Shown here piece after piece: positions 47,230 through 55,498 of a stretch of DNA of 64,000 nt. Position numbers and translations under genes: made by a program. The notes beneath the pieces are model-generated. The model worked only from the letters and a program-made list of their open reading frames with translations, had not been told where the DNA came from and searched no databases. Source of the DNA: Candidatus Marisimplicoccus framensis (lineage in GTDB: Bacteria > Bacteroidota > Bacteroidia > Flavobacteriales > Flavobacteriaceae); contig CAJIZN010000001.1 in the NCBI GenBank assembly GCA_905182065.1, positions 744,001-808,000 on the forward strand, written 5' to 3'. Numbering within the stretch: the first letter of the stretch is position 1; each line of letters starts with the position of its first letter.

Positions 47230-47868
47230 CTATTTCCAGATTTTAGGATCTTCTCTCCATGTTTTCAATCTGTTTATCTCAATTTCGTTAAGTGAACCCT
47301 CAGATTCAATTTTCTCAACTAATGAGTTGTAATCTGATAATGAATTAATTGAAATATTTTCATCTTCAAACTTTTTATTTGCAAACTGAAAATTATAAGA
47401 AAAAATTGATAACATTCCCATTACATTAAACCCTTCAGATTTTAATGCATTAATTGCATTTAAACTACTCTTACCTGTACTAATTAGATCTTCAATAACT
47501 ACAACATTAGATCCTTCTTGAATACTTCCTTCAATCTGATTTTTAAGCCCATGTCCTTTAGGTTCAGGCCTTACATATGCATATGGCAAATCTAATCTTT
47601 CAGCAATCATAGCTCCAATTGCAATAGCTCCTGTCGCAACTCCAGCTATAGATATATTTTCTCCATACAGTTTTTTAACAATATTTGTCATTTCATCCGC
47701 AATGAACTTTCTCACATCAGGATATGATAGTATTAACCTGTTATCACAATAAATAGGAGATTTAATTCCACTAGTCCAAGTAAACGGATTTTTGGTATTC
47801 AATTTAATTGCATTAATTTGTGTAAGATAATTTATAGTTTGCTCAGCAACTTTTTTGTCTAATACCAT
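47230..47868 (-). CDS. pyrE: orotate phosphoribosyltransferase
   Basis: Joins orotate and PRPP to make OMP in pyrimidine synthesis. It has 212 residues. FTWTSGIKSPIYCDNR is the orotate-binding opening, and PYAYVRPEPKGHG a catalytic loop with conserved Lys/His. NVVVIEDLISTGKSSLNAI is the PRPP motif. The start codon faces the divergent NUDIX gene with only eight bases between. A TACATTTG box on the minus strand overlaps the NUDIX start codon, which would leave pyrE with virtually no 5' untranslated region. Confidence 0.96.
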   Translation of the reverse strand: MVLDKKVAEQTINYLTQINAIKLNTKNPFTWTSGIKSPIYCDNRLILSYPDVRKFIADEMTNIVKKLYGENISIAGVATGAIAIGAMIAERLDLPYAYVRPEPKGHGLKNQIEGSIQEGSNVVVIEDLISTGKSSLNAINALKSEGFNVMGMLSIFSYNFQFANKKFEDENISINSLSDYNSLVEKIESEGSLNEIEINRLKTWREDPKIWK

Positions 47869-47873
47869 CGATA

Positions 47874-47881
47874 CAAATGTA
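47874..47881 (-). promoter_or_regulatory. -7 box of pyrE, overlapping the NUDIX start codon
   Basis: Perfect TACATTTG on the minus strand ends six bases before the pyrE ATG. A TTTG at 47901-47898 lies 16 bases further upstream, slightly short of the usual 17-23 spacing. Confidence 0.4.
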
Positions 47882-48497
47882 TAAAGTTTTCTTCAACCAA
47901 AAGCCATTAATTCTTACAAATGAAATTCAAGAATTTTCAGATACTGAACCATTTATTTTCATTAAATACTCTAATGCAAGTCAAATAATAAAAGCATTAA
48001 AGTCTACTAAAAATAGTAAAGTATATTTATATCATAAAAATTTTGACAAACTTTGGAAAACTTTTACAAAGCAATTTCCTGTTATAGAAGCAGCTGGAGG
48101 TTTAGTTGAAAGAACAGATAATAAACTTTTATTTATTTTTAGAAATAATAAGTGGGACCTTCCAAAAGGTGGAGTTGAAAAAAATGAATTGATAATCGAA
48201 GCTGCAAAAAGAGAAGTCACTGAAGAAACGGGTGTAGCAGATTTAATTGTTCAAAACCAGCTATCTGAAACATATCATATTTTTAAAAAAGGTAAAAGGT
48301 TCAGATTAAAGAAAACCTATTGGTTTAGGATGGCAACTAATTATACTGGTCATCTTAAGCCTCAAATTGAAGAAGATATTTTAAAAGCTGAATGGATTTC
48401 AAAAGATGGGATTAAAGATTTTTTAAATGATGCCTTTGAGAATATTAGGATCATTGTATTAGAGGTTCTAGATAGTAATTTCGTTAGGGATAAATAA
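47877..48497 (+). CDS. NUDIX hydrolase
   Basis: Pyrophosphohydrolase of the Nudix superfamily, 206 residues. The N-terminal 70 residues are unassigned, then AAGGLVERTDNKLLFIFRNNKWDLPKGGVEKNELIIEAAKREVTEETGV contains the complete Nudix box (Gx5Ex7REVxEExG-like), so metal-dependent catalysis is plausible. FKKGKRFRLKKTYWFRMATNYTG resembles the diadenosine-polyphosphate/(p)ppGpp group, but the substrate cannot be assigned. Its last 30 bases overlap convergent coaD. Confidence 0.88.
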   Translation: MYKVFFNQKPLILTNEIQEFSDTEPFIFIKYSNASQIIKALKSTKNSKVYLYHKNFDKLWKTFTKQFPVIEAAGGLVERTDNKLLFIFRNNKWDLPKGGVEKNELIIEAAKREVTEETGVADLIVQNQLSETYHIFKKGKRFRLKKTYWFRMATNYTGHLKPQIEEDILKAEWISKDGIKDFLNDAFENIRIIVLEVLDSNFVRDK

Positions 48498-48920
48498 TTT
48501 GTAATCACCTTTATTCTTTATAAGGTCTCGAACGATACTGCTGCTTATAAAGGAATTTTTAGGTGATGTTAGGAAAAATACAGTTTCAATTCCTGTCATC
48601 TCACGATTAGTAAGAGCAATACTTTTTTCAAATTCAAAGTCAGCAGGATTTCTTAAACCCCTTATAATAAATTCAGCATTATTTTTTTTACAAAAATCTA
48701 CTGTAAGTCCATCGTAAGTTTTTACATAAACTTTAGTTTCAGCTTCAAAAGTTTTAGATACAAAATCAAATCTTTCTTTACTTGAAAACATGTATTTTTT
48801 ATCTAAATTTTCTCCTATTCCAATAATTATTTCATCAAAAACCTTTAGACCTCTGTGAATTATATCTTGATGACCTATTGTTACTGGGTCAAAAGATCCT
48901 GGAAATACTGCTCTTTTCAT
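48468..48920 (-). CDS. coaD: pantetheine-phosphate adenylyltransferase
   Basis: Makes dephospho-CoA from 4'-phosphopantetheine and ATP, the penultimate CoA step. It has 150 residues. RAVFPGSFDPVTIGHQDII contains the HxGH-type nucleotide site (TIGH). IRGLRNPADFEFEKSIALTNREM and FLTSPKNSFISSSIVRDLI carry the conserved Arg and the ISSS motif. The 3' end overlaps the convergent NUDIX gene by 30 bases. It lies 20 bases downstream of ddl on the same strand. Confidence 0.97.
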   Translation of the reverse strand: MKRAVFPGSFDPVTIGHQDIIHRGLKVFDEIIIGIGENLDKKYMFSSKERFDFVSKTFEAETKVYVKTYDGLTVDFCKKNNAEFIIRGLRNPADFEFEKSIALTNREMTGIETVFFLTSPKNSFISSSIVRDLIKNKGDYKLFIPNEITI

Positions 48921-48940
48921 TTATTAAATTTAATTATAAT

Positions 48941-49909
48941 TTATAGAATTGATTTTATTTGATTATTTAAAACTTCTTTAACGAACAATCCTTGTACTTC
49001 GATTTGCTGAGGTACTATACTTTGCTTAGTAAATCCAGGAATTGTATTTGTCTCAAGAATATGTGGAATTTTATCTACTATTATAAACTCTGATCTAGTT
49101 ATTCCATTTAACTCAAGATTATCATAAATTTTAGTAACATATTTATGAATCAATTCTATAGATTCTTTAGAAATATTACCTGGAGTTATTTCTTGGGATT
49201 CACCTAAATATTTTGCATTGTAATCAAAAAGTTCATTTTCACTTTTAATTTCTGTAATAGGAAGTATTATTCTTTCTCCACCTCTATCTATAACCCCAAC
49301 AGAAACTTCTTGACCCTCAAGAAAAGTCTCTATCAAAACTTGATTATCCTCATTAAAAGCAATTTTAATTTTATCCTCGAGTTCGTCTATATAATTAACT
49401 TTAGACACACCAATGCTACTTCCTCCGTTATTAGGTTTTACGATACATGGAATTTGAATTGTTTCTAATATTTTTGCAATATTAATAGTTTCTTTCTTTT
49501 TTAAAAGAATTTGCTTAGCACAAGGAATATCAAGACTATCTACAAATTCAATAAACTTTTTTTTATTAAAAGTTAATTGTGAAACATAATTATTGCATCC
49601 AGTCTGTGGTATATGATTTTTTTCTAAAACTTCAGCTAAAACTCCATTTTCTCCAGGATCTCCGTGAATAATATTAAATACTGCATCAGGCTTAATAATG
49701 ATTCCATCTATTTCAAAAGTGAAATTCTGAAAATCTAAATCAAATATTCTTTCATCAAATTTTACTGTTTTTTCTTTTTTTGAAATACAGATTTCATAAA
49801 TATTCCAATCAGGATTATCTTTAAGATTCTCATAAATAAATTCTCCACTTTTGACAGAGACTCCATGTTCAGAAGAATACCCGCCAAAAACAACTGCAAT
49901 ATTTTTCAT
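48941..49909 (-). CDS. ddl: D-alanine--D-alanine ligase
   Basis: ATP-grasp enzyme making D-Ala-D-Ala for peptidoglycan. It has 322 residues. VVFGGYSSEHGVSVKSG carries the first substrate-binding Ser/Glu region. NIIHGDPGENGVLAEVL, KPNNGGSSIGVSKV and ETFLEGQEVSVGVI are ATP-grasp segments, and LETNTIPGFTKQSIVPQQIEVQG the C-terminal metal and substrate loop. It is upstream of coaD and divergent from the PASTA gene. Confidence 0.97.
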   Translation of the reverse strand: MKNIAVVFGGYSSEHGVSVKSGEFIYENLKDNPDWNIYEICISKKEKTVKFDERIFDLDFQNFTFEIDGIIIKPDAVFNIIHGDPGENGVLAEVLEKNHIPQTGCNNYVSQLTFNKKKFIEFVDSLDIPCAKQILLKKKETINIAKILETIQIPCIVKPNNGGSSIGVSKVNYIDELEDKIKIAFNEDNQVLIETFLEGQEVSVGVIDRGGERIILPITEIKSENELFDYNAKYLGESQEITPGNISKESIELIHKYVTKIYDNLELNGITRSEFIIVDKIPHILETNTIPGFTKQSIVPQQIEVQGLFVKEVLNNQIKSIL

Positions 49910-49980
49910 ATTAATTTCAAATGTAACTCATTATAATAAAAGACGATTATGTCTTAGTATATTTACATTAAATTATTGAA

Positions 49981-50532
49981 ATGAAAATTTTGAATCACTT
50001 TAAAAGTAAATCATTAATAAAGCATATTATTTTAATGCTATCGACTATTTTTATTGTATTCTTCCTAGTTTATAACTCTCTGAAAATTTACACAAAACAT
50101 AATACTTACATAGAAGTTCCTGATTTATCTGGGATGAAACTAGACAGAGCAATAAGTGTCCTTGATGATAATAAGCTTAAATACGAAGTCTTAGATTCTT
50201 CTAAATTCTTTATTGAAATCCCTAATTATTCAATAATATCTCAAATTCCTAAAGGACTTGAACTAGTTAAAAAAAATAGAAAAATATATCTTAATGTAAA
50301 TCCTCAAAATTTTCAGAAAGTCTCATTACCAAATATAATTCAGATTACTAAAAGAAATGCAGAATCAATCCTTACAGCTTTAGGGTTTCAAGTAAGAGAT
50401 TATAGTTATATTGATGATATTGGAAAGGATATGGTCTTAGACGTACTATTTCAAGGAGAAAAAATACTTCCAGGTCAAAAGATTCCAATGAACTCAGAGT
50501 TAGATTTAATTTTGGGTAATGGAAAAAGATAA
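49981..50532 (+). CDS. PASTA domain-containing membrane protein
   Basis: Single-pass protein of 183 residues: cytoplasmic basic N-terminus, one helix at about 15-36, then two PASTA repeats outside. Repeat 1 (about 43-105) begins IEVPDLSGMKLDRAISVLDDNKLKYEV and repeat 2 (about 112-182) begins VSLPNIIQITKRNAESILTALGFQV. PASTA domains bind cell-wall fragments in kinases and penicillin-binding proteins, but here no catalytic domain is attached. The gene sits between ddl and rluD, as often seen in flavobacteria. It overlaps rluD by 14 bases. Confidence 0.88.
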   Translation: MKILNHFKSKSLIKHIILMLSTIFIVFFLVYNSLKIYTKHNTYIEVPDLSGMKLDRAISVLDDNKLKYEVLDSSKFFIEIPNYSIISQIPKGLELVKKNRKIYLNVNPQNFQKVSLPNIIQITKRNAESILTALGFQVRDYSYIDDIGKDMVLDVLFQGEKILPGQKIPMNSELDLILGNGKR

Positions 50533-51547
50533 TTCAAAACAAGATTTCGAGCAAGAACTTCATGAGCATTTTGCTTTTGATATTGATTCTGGTCAAGAAC
50601 CCCTCAGAATTGATAAGTTTCTTATGAACAGAATTGAAAATGCTACTAGAAATAAAATTCAGAAAGCTGCTAAAGAGGGGTCTATTAGAGTTAACGAACA
50701 AGTAGTGAAATCAAGTTATAAAGTAAAAAAAGATGATAAGATCAGAATTTTATTTACTCATCCACCTTATGAAAATCTTCTTACTCCTGAAGAAATTGAT
50801 TTAAACATTGAGTATGAAGATGACTCAATAATAATAGTAAATAAAAAAAGTGGAATGGTTGTTCATCCTGGTCATGGAAATTATTCTGGTACTCTAATAA
50901 ATGCTTTATTATATCATTTTGAAAATTTACCTAATAATTCATCAAACAGACCTGGCTTAGTTCACCGTATTGATAAAGACACTTCAGGTTTATTGGTTAT
51001 TGCTAAAACTGAAAAATCAATGACTTTCTTAGCAAAGCAATTTTTTAAAAAATCTGTTGAAAGGGAGTATTATGCTCTTGTTTGGGGAGACTTAAAGGAT
51101 GATGAGGGTGAAATAAATGCTCCAATAGGAAGAAATCCAAAAAATAGACTTCAAATGATTGTATATGAAGATCTAGAAGGTGGAAAAGAAGCAATAACAA
51201 ATTATAAAGTAATTGAAAGATTTGGCTATGTTACTTTAATTAGTTGTAGACTTAAAACAGGAAGAACTCACCAAATTAGAGTCCACATGAAGTATCTGGG
51301 GCATACTATTTTTAATGATGAAAGATATGGTGGAGATAAAATATTAAAAGGAACTGTATATAGTAAATACAAACAATTTGTAGATAATTGTTTCAAACTC
51401 CTTCCAAGACAGGCCCTTCATGCTAAAACTCTTGGATTTATTCACCCTAAAACAAAAGAAAAACTATCATTCGACACTGAAGTTCCAGATGACATGACAT
51501 CTGTAATTGATAAATGGAGACTTTATTCTAAGCATAAAAATTTATAA
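50519..51547 (+). CDS. rluD: RluA-family 23S rRNA pseudouridine synthase
   Basis: Isomerises uridines in 23S rRNA; the RluD-like form modifies the helix 69 loop. It has 342 residues. The S4 RNA-binding domain is at about 28-88 (LRIDKFLMNRIENATRNKIQKAAKEGSIRVN). The catalytic domain has INKKSGMVVHPGHG and RPGLVHRIDKDTSGLLVIAKT with the nucleophilic Asp, plus LKTGRTHQIRVHMKYLGH. ATG at 50519 begins 14 bases inside the PASTA gene. The RluD subtype is inferred from length and the S4 domain. Confidence 0.92.
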   Translation: MEKDNSKQDFEQELHEHFAFDIDSGQEPLRIDKFLMNRIENATRNKIQKAAKEGSIRVNEQVVKSSYKVKKDDKIRILFTHPPYENLLTPEEIDLNIEYEDDSIIIVNKKSGMVVHPGHGNYSGTLINALLYHFENLPNNSSNRPGLVHRIDKDTSGLLVIAKTEKSMTFLAKQFFKKSVEREYYALVWGDLKDDEGEINAPIGRNPKNRLQMIVYEDLEGGKEAITNYKVIERFGYVTLISCRLKTGRTHQIRVHMKYLGHTIFNDERYGGDKILKGTVYSKYKQFVDNCFKLLPRQALHAKTLGFIHPKTKEKLSFDTEVPDDMTSVIDKWRLYSKHKNL

Positions 51548-51561
51548 ATTTGAAATAAAAA

Positions 51562-52317
51562 ATGAAAATACTTATTTCGCCAGCTAAGTCTTTAGATTTT
51601 GAAAATAAAGTTGAAACATCTTTTAATACTGTGCCTCTATTTAATGATAAGGCAATACAGGTTAATAATTCTATAAAAGATTTATCTGCTCCTGATCTTT
51701 CAAGACTTATGACTATATCACCTAAACTAAGTGATTTAAATTGGTTAAGAAACCAGGATTTTCAAAAAAATAATTCGAAAGAAAAGCAAGCAATATTTGC
51801 CTTTAATGGGGATGTTTATGATGGGATAGACGCAAACACTATTTCTACTTCTAATCATGAAAAACTTCAGAGTACTTTAAGAATTTTATCAGGACTCTAC
51901 GGAATTTTAAAACCATTTGATAAAATAAAACCATACAGACTAGAGATGGGGACTAAAATATCAATTGATGGATCAAAAAATCTATATGATTTTTGGAAAA
52001 AAAATGTTACAGATTCAATTTTAAAAGAAATTAAAGAAGAAGAAATTATTATTAACCTAGCTAGTAATGAGTATTTCTCTGTTATTGATTCTTCTTTAAT
52101 TGACAACAAAATTATTACCCCTCAATTCAAAGACTTTAAAAATGGAAAGCTAAAGATTATTTCTTTCTATGCTAAAAAAGCAAGAGGACTAATGACTAGA
52201 TTTCTGATTGATAATGATATACAATCATCATCTGATATTGAAAATTTTAATTCTTCAGGTTATACATTTAGTCAAGCTGAGACTGCAGATTCTACTTCAC
52301 CAGTATTTGTTAGATAA
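51562..52317 (+). CDS. yaaA: peroxide stress protein YaaA
   Basis: DUF328/YaaA protein of 251 residues. In E. coli YaaA lowers free intracellular iron during peroxide stress. MKILISPAKSLDFENKV is the signature opening. FNGDVYDGI, LRILSGLYGILKPFDKIKPYRLEMGTK and INLASNEYFSVID follow, and YAKKARGLMTRFLI is the late conserved stretch. It starts 14 bases after rluD. The protein is cytosolic, without signal or membrane segments. Confidence 0.94.
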   Translation: MKILISPAKSLDFENKVETSFNTVPLFNDKAIQVNNSIKDLSAPDLSRLMTISPKLSDLNWLRNQDFQKNNSKEKQAIFAFNGDVYDGIDANTISTSNHEKLQSTLRILSGLYGILKPFDKIKPYRLEMGTKISIDGSKNLYDFWKKNVTDSILKEIKEEEIIINLASNEYFSVIDSSLIDNKIITPQFKDFKNGKLKIISFYAKKARGLMTRFLIDNDIQSSSDIENFNSSGYTFSQAETADSTSPVFVR

Positions 52318-52397
52318 TATTCTTGAGTTAGATTTTATCGCTATTATAAACTTATTGCTGAATGATTTATTTGTAAATTTAAAGCAAGGAAATATAT

Positions 52398-53123
52398 ATG
52401 TTTAAAAAAATTTTATTTTTCATTTTCATAATCCAATTTACCTACTCACAGGATAGACAGTTAATTCAAGGAAAGGTGATTTATAGAAATATTGATGTAC
52501 CTGCTGCTAACGTTATAAATAATACAAATCAAACCTCTACAATCACAAATGATCAAGGTGAATTTGAAATTTTTGCCAAAGAGGGTGATGAAATTATTTT
52601 TTCATCTGTTCAATATATCATTAGAACGGTTAGAGTAAATAATGAAATATTAAAAAATAAAAGACTAGTGGTTCAAATTAATGAAAGAGTAAGAGAATTA
52701 GATGAAGTTGTTATTACCCCTGATGATACACAAAAATTTCTTGATCTTAAAGAAGAACAATTTAAGGGATTTGATTATATAGCAGATAAGTCTACAAAAA
52801 TTCAGAATGTTCTTACAGATAATAGACAAGTAGTGAATGGTTTAAATTTTGTGAATATTTTTAAGTTACTTTCAACTATAGTAGATTCTAAATCAGATCA
52901 GGAAAAGTTAAACATTGTTCCAAGTGATGTTCTTCCCTACATATTAGAAGAAAACTTTTTTTCAGATGTTCTTAAACTTGAAACCTTTGAAATAAATGAT
53001 TTTTTATTTAATCTAGATTCAGATGAAAAGATGAAAAATCTCATCTTAGAAAAGAATCAATTCTTAGTTATAGATTATTTATTAAACAAAGCAGATTCAT
53101 ATAAAAATCTAAAAGTTGAATGA
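52398..53123 (+). CDS. secreted protein with carboxypeptidase-like regulatory domain (paralogue 1)
   Basis: Exported protein of 241 residues with a signal peptide (about 1-18, FTYSQ). Residues about 22-100 form a CarboxypepD_reg-like beta-sandwich: IQGKVIYRNIDVPAANVINN, TITNDQGEFEIFAKEGDEIIFSSVQY, and the typical LDEVVIT at its end. TonB-dependent receptors also begin this way, but no plug or barrel follows. The remaining helical part is unrecognised. It overlaps the next gene (ATGA), its paralogue. The role is unknown; surface or periplasmic adaptor is one possibility. Confidence 0.8.
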   Translation: MFKKILFFIFIIQFTYSQDRQLIQGKVIYRNIDVPAANVINNTNQTSTITNDQGEFEIFAKEGDEIIFSSVQYIIRTVRVNNEILKNKRLVVQINERVRELDEVVITPDDTQKFLDLKEEQFKGFDYIADKSTKIQNVLTDNRQVVNGLNFVNIFKLLSTIVDSKSDQEKLNIVPSDVLPYILEENFFSDVLKLETFEINDFLFNLDSDEKMKNLILEKNQFLVIDYLLNKADSYKNLKVE

Positions 53124-53896
53124 GAAAAATAATTTTTCTTTTTCTTTTAGTTTCATTTTATTCTTTTTCTCAAAATAATAACGACAAGTTTATTGAAGGA
53201 ATTGTTTATAATGATAATTCATATTCAATAGAAGGTGTCCATGTATTAAACATAACTTCAAACGAGGCAACAATAACTAACTCCGAAGGAAATTTTAAGA
53301 TTTTAGTCAAATTGAACGATGAATTAATATTCTCTGCTATTCAATTTAAGAGAAAAAAAATCACAATGAATCAAGATATATTTGATTCATTATCTATAAC
53401 TGTATACTTAGAAGAATTTGTTAATGAGCTTGATGAGGTTATTTTAAATTCAAGTGGACTTTCTGGAAGTCTTATGAATGATCTTCAAAATACTGGGATT
53501 GTAAAAGATTTGAATTTTGATGATATAGGAATTCCTGGTTTTACAGGAATAAGAAAAGAGGATATTCCATCGAGTTCTCAATTAACCAAAGAGCTTTTGC
53601 TTGCACCTTTAGTAGGAGGTATAGATATTGGAAGAATGTATAATTGGATTTCGGGTTATTATAAAGAAAAAAGAAACTTTAGGGAATTTAAAAATGATTA
53701 CAGTCTTATTGATCAAATAATTAAATTCTATGGTTTAAGATTTTTTATTGATGAGTTTGGATTAAGTGAAAATAATATTCATGAATTTGTTACATCTACA
53801 TATCAAAACTATCCACTTGAGGAAAACTTCAAAGCAGGTAATTATACATTGGTAATAGATTATTTTAAAAAAAATTTTAAGAGGTTGAATTATTGA
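53120..53896 (+). CDS. secreted protein with carboxypeptidase-like regulatory domain (paralogue 2)
   Basis: A 258-residue exported protein with the same build as its upstream neighbour: signal peptide (about 1-17), IEGIVYNDNSYSIEGVHVLN, TITNSEGNFKILVKLNDELIFSAIQF and NELDEVILN, then a helical C-terminal half unlike any family I recognise. The two genes are a tandem duplication that has diverged beyond the N-terminal domain. It lies directly upstream of tatA, 14 bases before the preferred tatA start. Confidence 0.8.
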   Translation: MRKIIFLFLLVSFYSFSQNNNDKFIEGIVYNDNSYSIEGVHVLNITSNEATITNSEGNFKILVKLNDELIFSAIQFKRKKITMNQDIFDSLSITVYLEEFVNELDEVILNSSGLSGSLMNDLQNTGIVKDLNFDDIGIPGFTGIRKEDIPSSSQLTKELLLAPLVGGIDIGRMYNWISGYYKEKRNFREFKNDYSLIDQIIKFYGLRFFIDEFGLSENNIHEFVTSTYQNYPLEENFKAGNYTLVIDYFKKNFKRLNY

Positions 53897-53910
53897 TTAG
53901 TTTTGATACT

Positions 53911-54186
53911 ATGATATTGTTTATTAGTGGAGCTGAGTTGGTTTTTGTTTTTTTTATTGTGCTTCTTGTATTTGGTGCAGATAAAATACCATCAATTGCA
54001 AAAGGGTTAGCTAAAGGAATGACACAAATAAAACAAGCTACTAATGAAATTAAAACTGAGATTTCAAAAAATACTGATGTTAAAAACCCATCAGAATCAT
54101 TAACAAAAGATCTTAAGGATAGTGTAAGTGATATTAAAAAGGACTTTGATGACCTTAAGGATTCAATTAAGAAAGATTTAAACTAG
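53911..54186 (+). CDS. tatA: Sec-independent translocase TatA-type subunit
   Basis: Pore-forming subunit of the twin-arginine pathway that exports folded proteins. It has 91 residues from the ATG at 53911, where MILFISGAELVFVFFIVLLVFGADKIPSIAKGLAKG gives the single helix, the FG hinge and the amphipathic helix typical of Bacteroidota TatA. A TTG start at 53893 would add six residues that homologues lack. The C-terminal half is a charged Lys/Asp-rich tail (DLKDSVSDIKKDFDDLKD), likely coiled. No tatC is in the window. It overlaps the convergent O-methyltransferase by nine bases. Confidence 0.9.
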   Translation: MILFISGAELVFVFFIVLLVFGADKIPSIAKGLAKGMTQIKQATNEIKTEISKNTDVKNPSESLTKDLKDSVSDIKKDFDDLKDSIKKDLN

Positions 54187-54819
54187 TCTTGATACTGAAA
54201 GTCCATCTCTAAGTGGTAGAATTACAGTTTCAAATCTTTCATCTTCATTCAAGGTCTTATTAAACTCTATTAAAATATTTGTTTCTTCATCATTTTTTGA
54301 AGGAGAGTTTAATACTTTTCCTGACCAAAGAACATTATCTGATATAATTATTCCATTATTGTTTAGTCTCTCTGAAACAAGATTGAAATACTCAATATAA
54401 TTCTCTTTATCAGCATCAATAAATACTATGTCATATGATTCATCGAGATTCTCTAATATATCTTTAGCATTTCCAGTAAGTTGGATAATTTTATCTCTTT
54501 TCCCACTCATTTCAAAATATTTATTTTGAATTTTAAGTAGTTCTTCATTTCTATCGATTGTAAATATCTTACCTCCATCTGATAATCCCTCAGCTAAACA
54601 TAAAGTTCCATAGCCAGTATATGTTCCAATTTCAAGAATACATGATGGTGATTTCATTTTGGAAATCATACTTAGAAATCTTCCTTGAATGTGCCCACTT
54701 AACATCCTAGGTTGAAGAACCTTCTGATAAGTTTCTTCATTTAATTTAGCTAGAATTTCAGGTTCTGTATTAGAATTTTCTGAAATATATTCAGTTAGTT
54801 TTTCAGATATAAAGTCCAT
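54178..54819 (-). CDS. SAM-dependent O-methyltransferase (class I, COMT-like)
   Basis: Methyltransferase family 3 (CCoAOMT-like), 213 residues. CILEIGTYTGYGTLCLAEGL is SAM motif I. IFTIDRNEELLKIQNKYF holds the acidic ribose ligand, YDIVFIDADKENYIEYF the divalent-metal Asp motif, and IIISDNVLWSGKVL the second metal segment. Such enzymes methylate catechol-type hydroxyls; the physiological substrate is unknown. It is one base from the flavin reductase gene on the same strand. Confidence 0.9.
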   Translation of the reverse strand: MDFISEKLTEYISENSNTEPEILAKLNEETYQKVLQPRMLSGHIQGRFLSMISKMKSPSCILEIGTYTGYGTLCLAEGLSDGGKIFTIDRNEELLKIQNKYFEMSGKRDKIIQLTGNAKDILENLDESYDIVFIDADKENYIEYFNLVSERLNNNGIIISDNVLWSGKVLNSPSKNDEETNILIEFNKTLNEDERFETVILPLRDGLSVSRLV

Positions 54820-55437
54820 TTATTTTTTTGGTCTTTGATATTCAAATCTATCTAAAAGACTTGGTAAAGCATATCCATCACATCCATTAATAGTAACGAC
54901 ACCCCCCTTATCAAGTTGAAGGAATCCAGAGTCACTTACTAATTCTTCATTGAAATAAATATCTTCAATAGAGGCTACCACAAGTATTGTCCCGTTTTCT
55001 TTTATATTATATTCATTTTGATATTTACAAATTAGTTGAACTGGACTACCTTTTACAAAAGGAGCTTTGCATCCATCTTTATATTCTTGTTCTAAATTTG
55101 TTTTATCAAATTCAGATATTTCTTCAGGATATTTTGCACTTGTATGATGAGCTTCACTAATTAAATCTTTAACAATATGATTAACTGTAAAGAGTCCTGT
55201 TTCCTTAATATTTTTAAATGTATCTCTTGGAACAGTAGTTGGTCTTAAAATATATCCGAGCATTGCAGGATTACTCCCTAAATGTGTAATTGAGCTAAAA
55301 ACAGATACATTTTCAACACCTTCCTTAGATATACTTCCAAGAAGGTTTGCTGACTTATAACCAGTACATGAATTAATCAGGTTAATTCTATAAAATTTTT
55401 GTAAATCATCGAACTCTTCTTTAGATAAATGTTTCAT
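54820..55437 (-). CDS. flavin reductase-like FMN-binding protein
   Basis: FMN-binding split-barrel protein of 205 residues. ENVSVFSSITHLGSNPAMLGYILRPTTVPRDTFKNIKETGLFTVNHI is the flavin reductase-like core that holds FMN. Such proteins reduce flavin with NAD(P)H or act as FMN-dependent oxidoreductases. It is transcribed with the O-methyltransferase (one-base gap), a pairing seen in flavobacteria without a known joint function. It is divergent from the S9 peptidase gene. Confidence 0.87.
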   Translation of the reverse strand: MKHLSKEEFDDLQKFYRINLINSCTGYKSANLLGSISKEGVENVSVFSSITHLGSNPAMLGYILRPTTVPRDTFKNIKETGLFTVNHIVKDLISEAHHTSAKYPEEISEFDKTNLEQEYKDGCKAPFVKGSPVQLICKYQNEYNIKENGTILVVASIEDIYFNEELVSDSGFLQLDKGGVVTINGCDGYALPSLLDRFEYQRPKK

Positions 55438-55498
55438 TCTCCAAAAGTAACAAGAAATCTTTCATAAATCGTATCTTAATATGCTCAAAAACATAACT

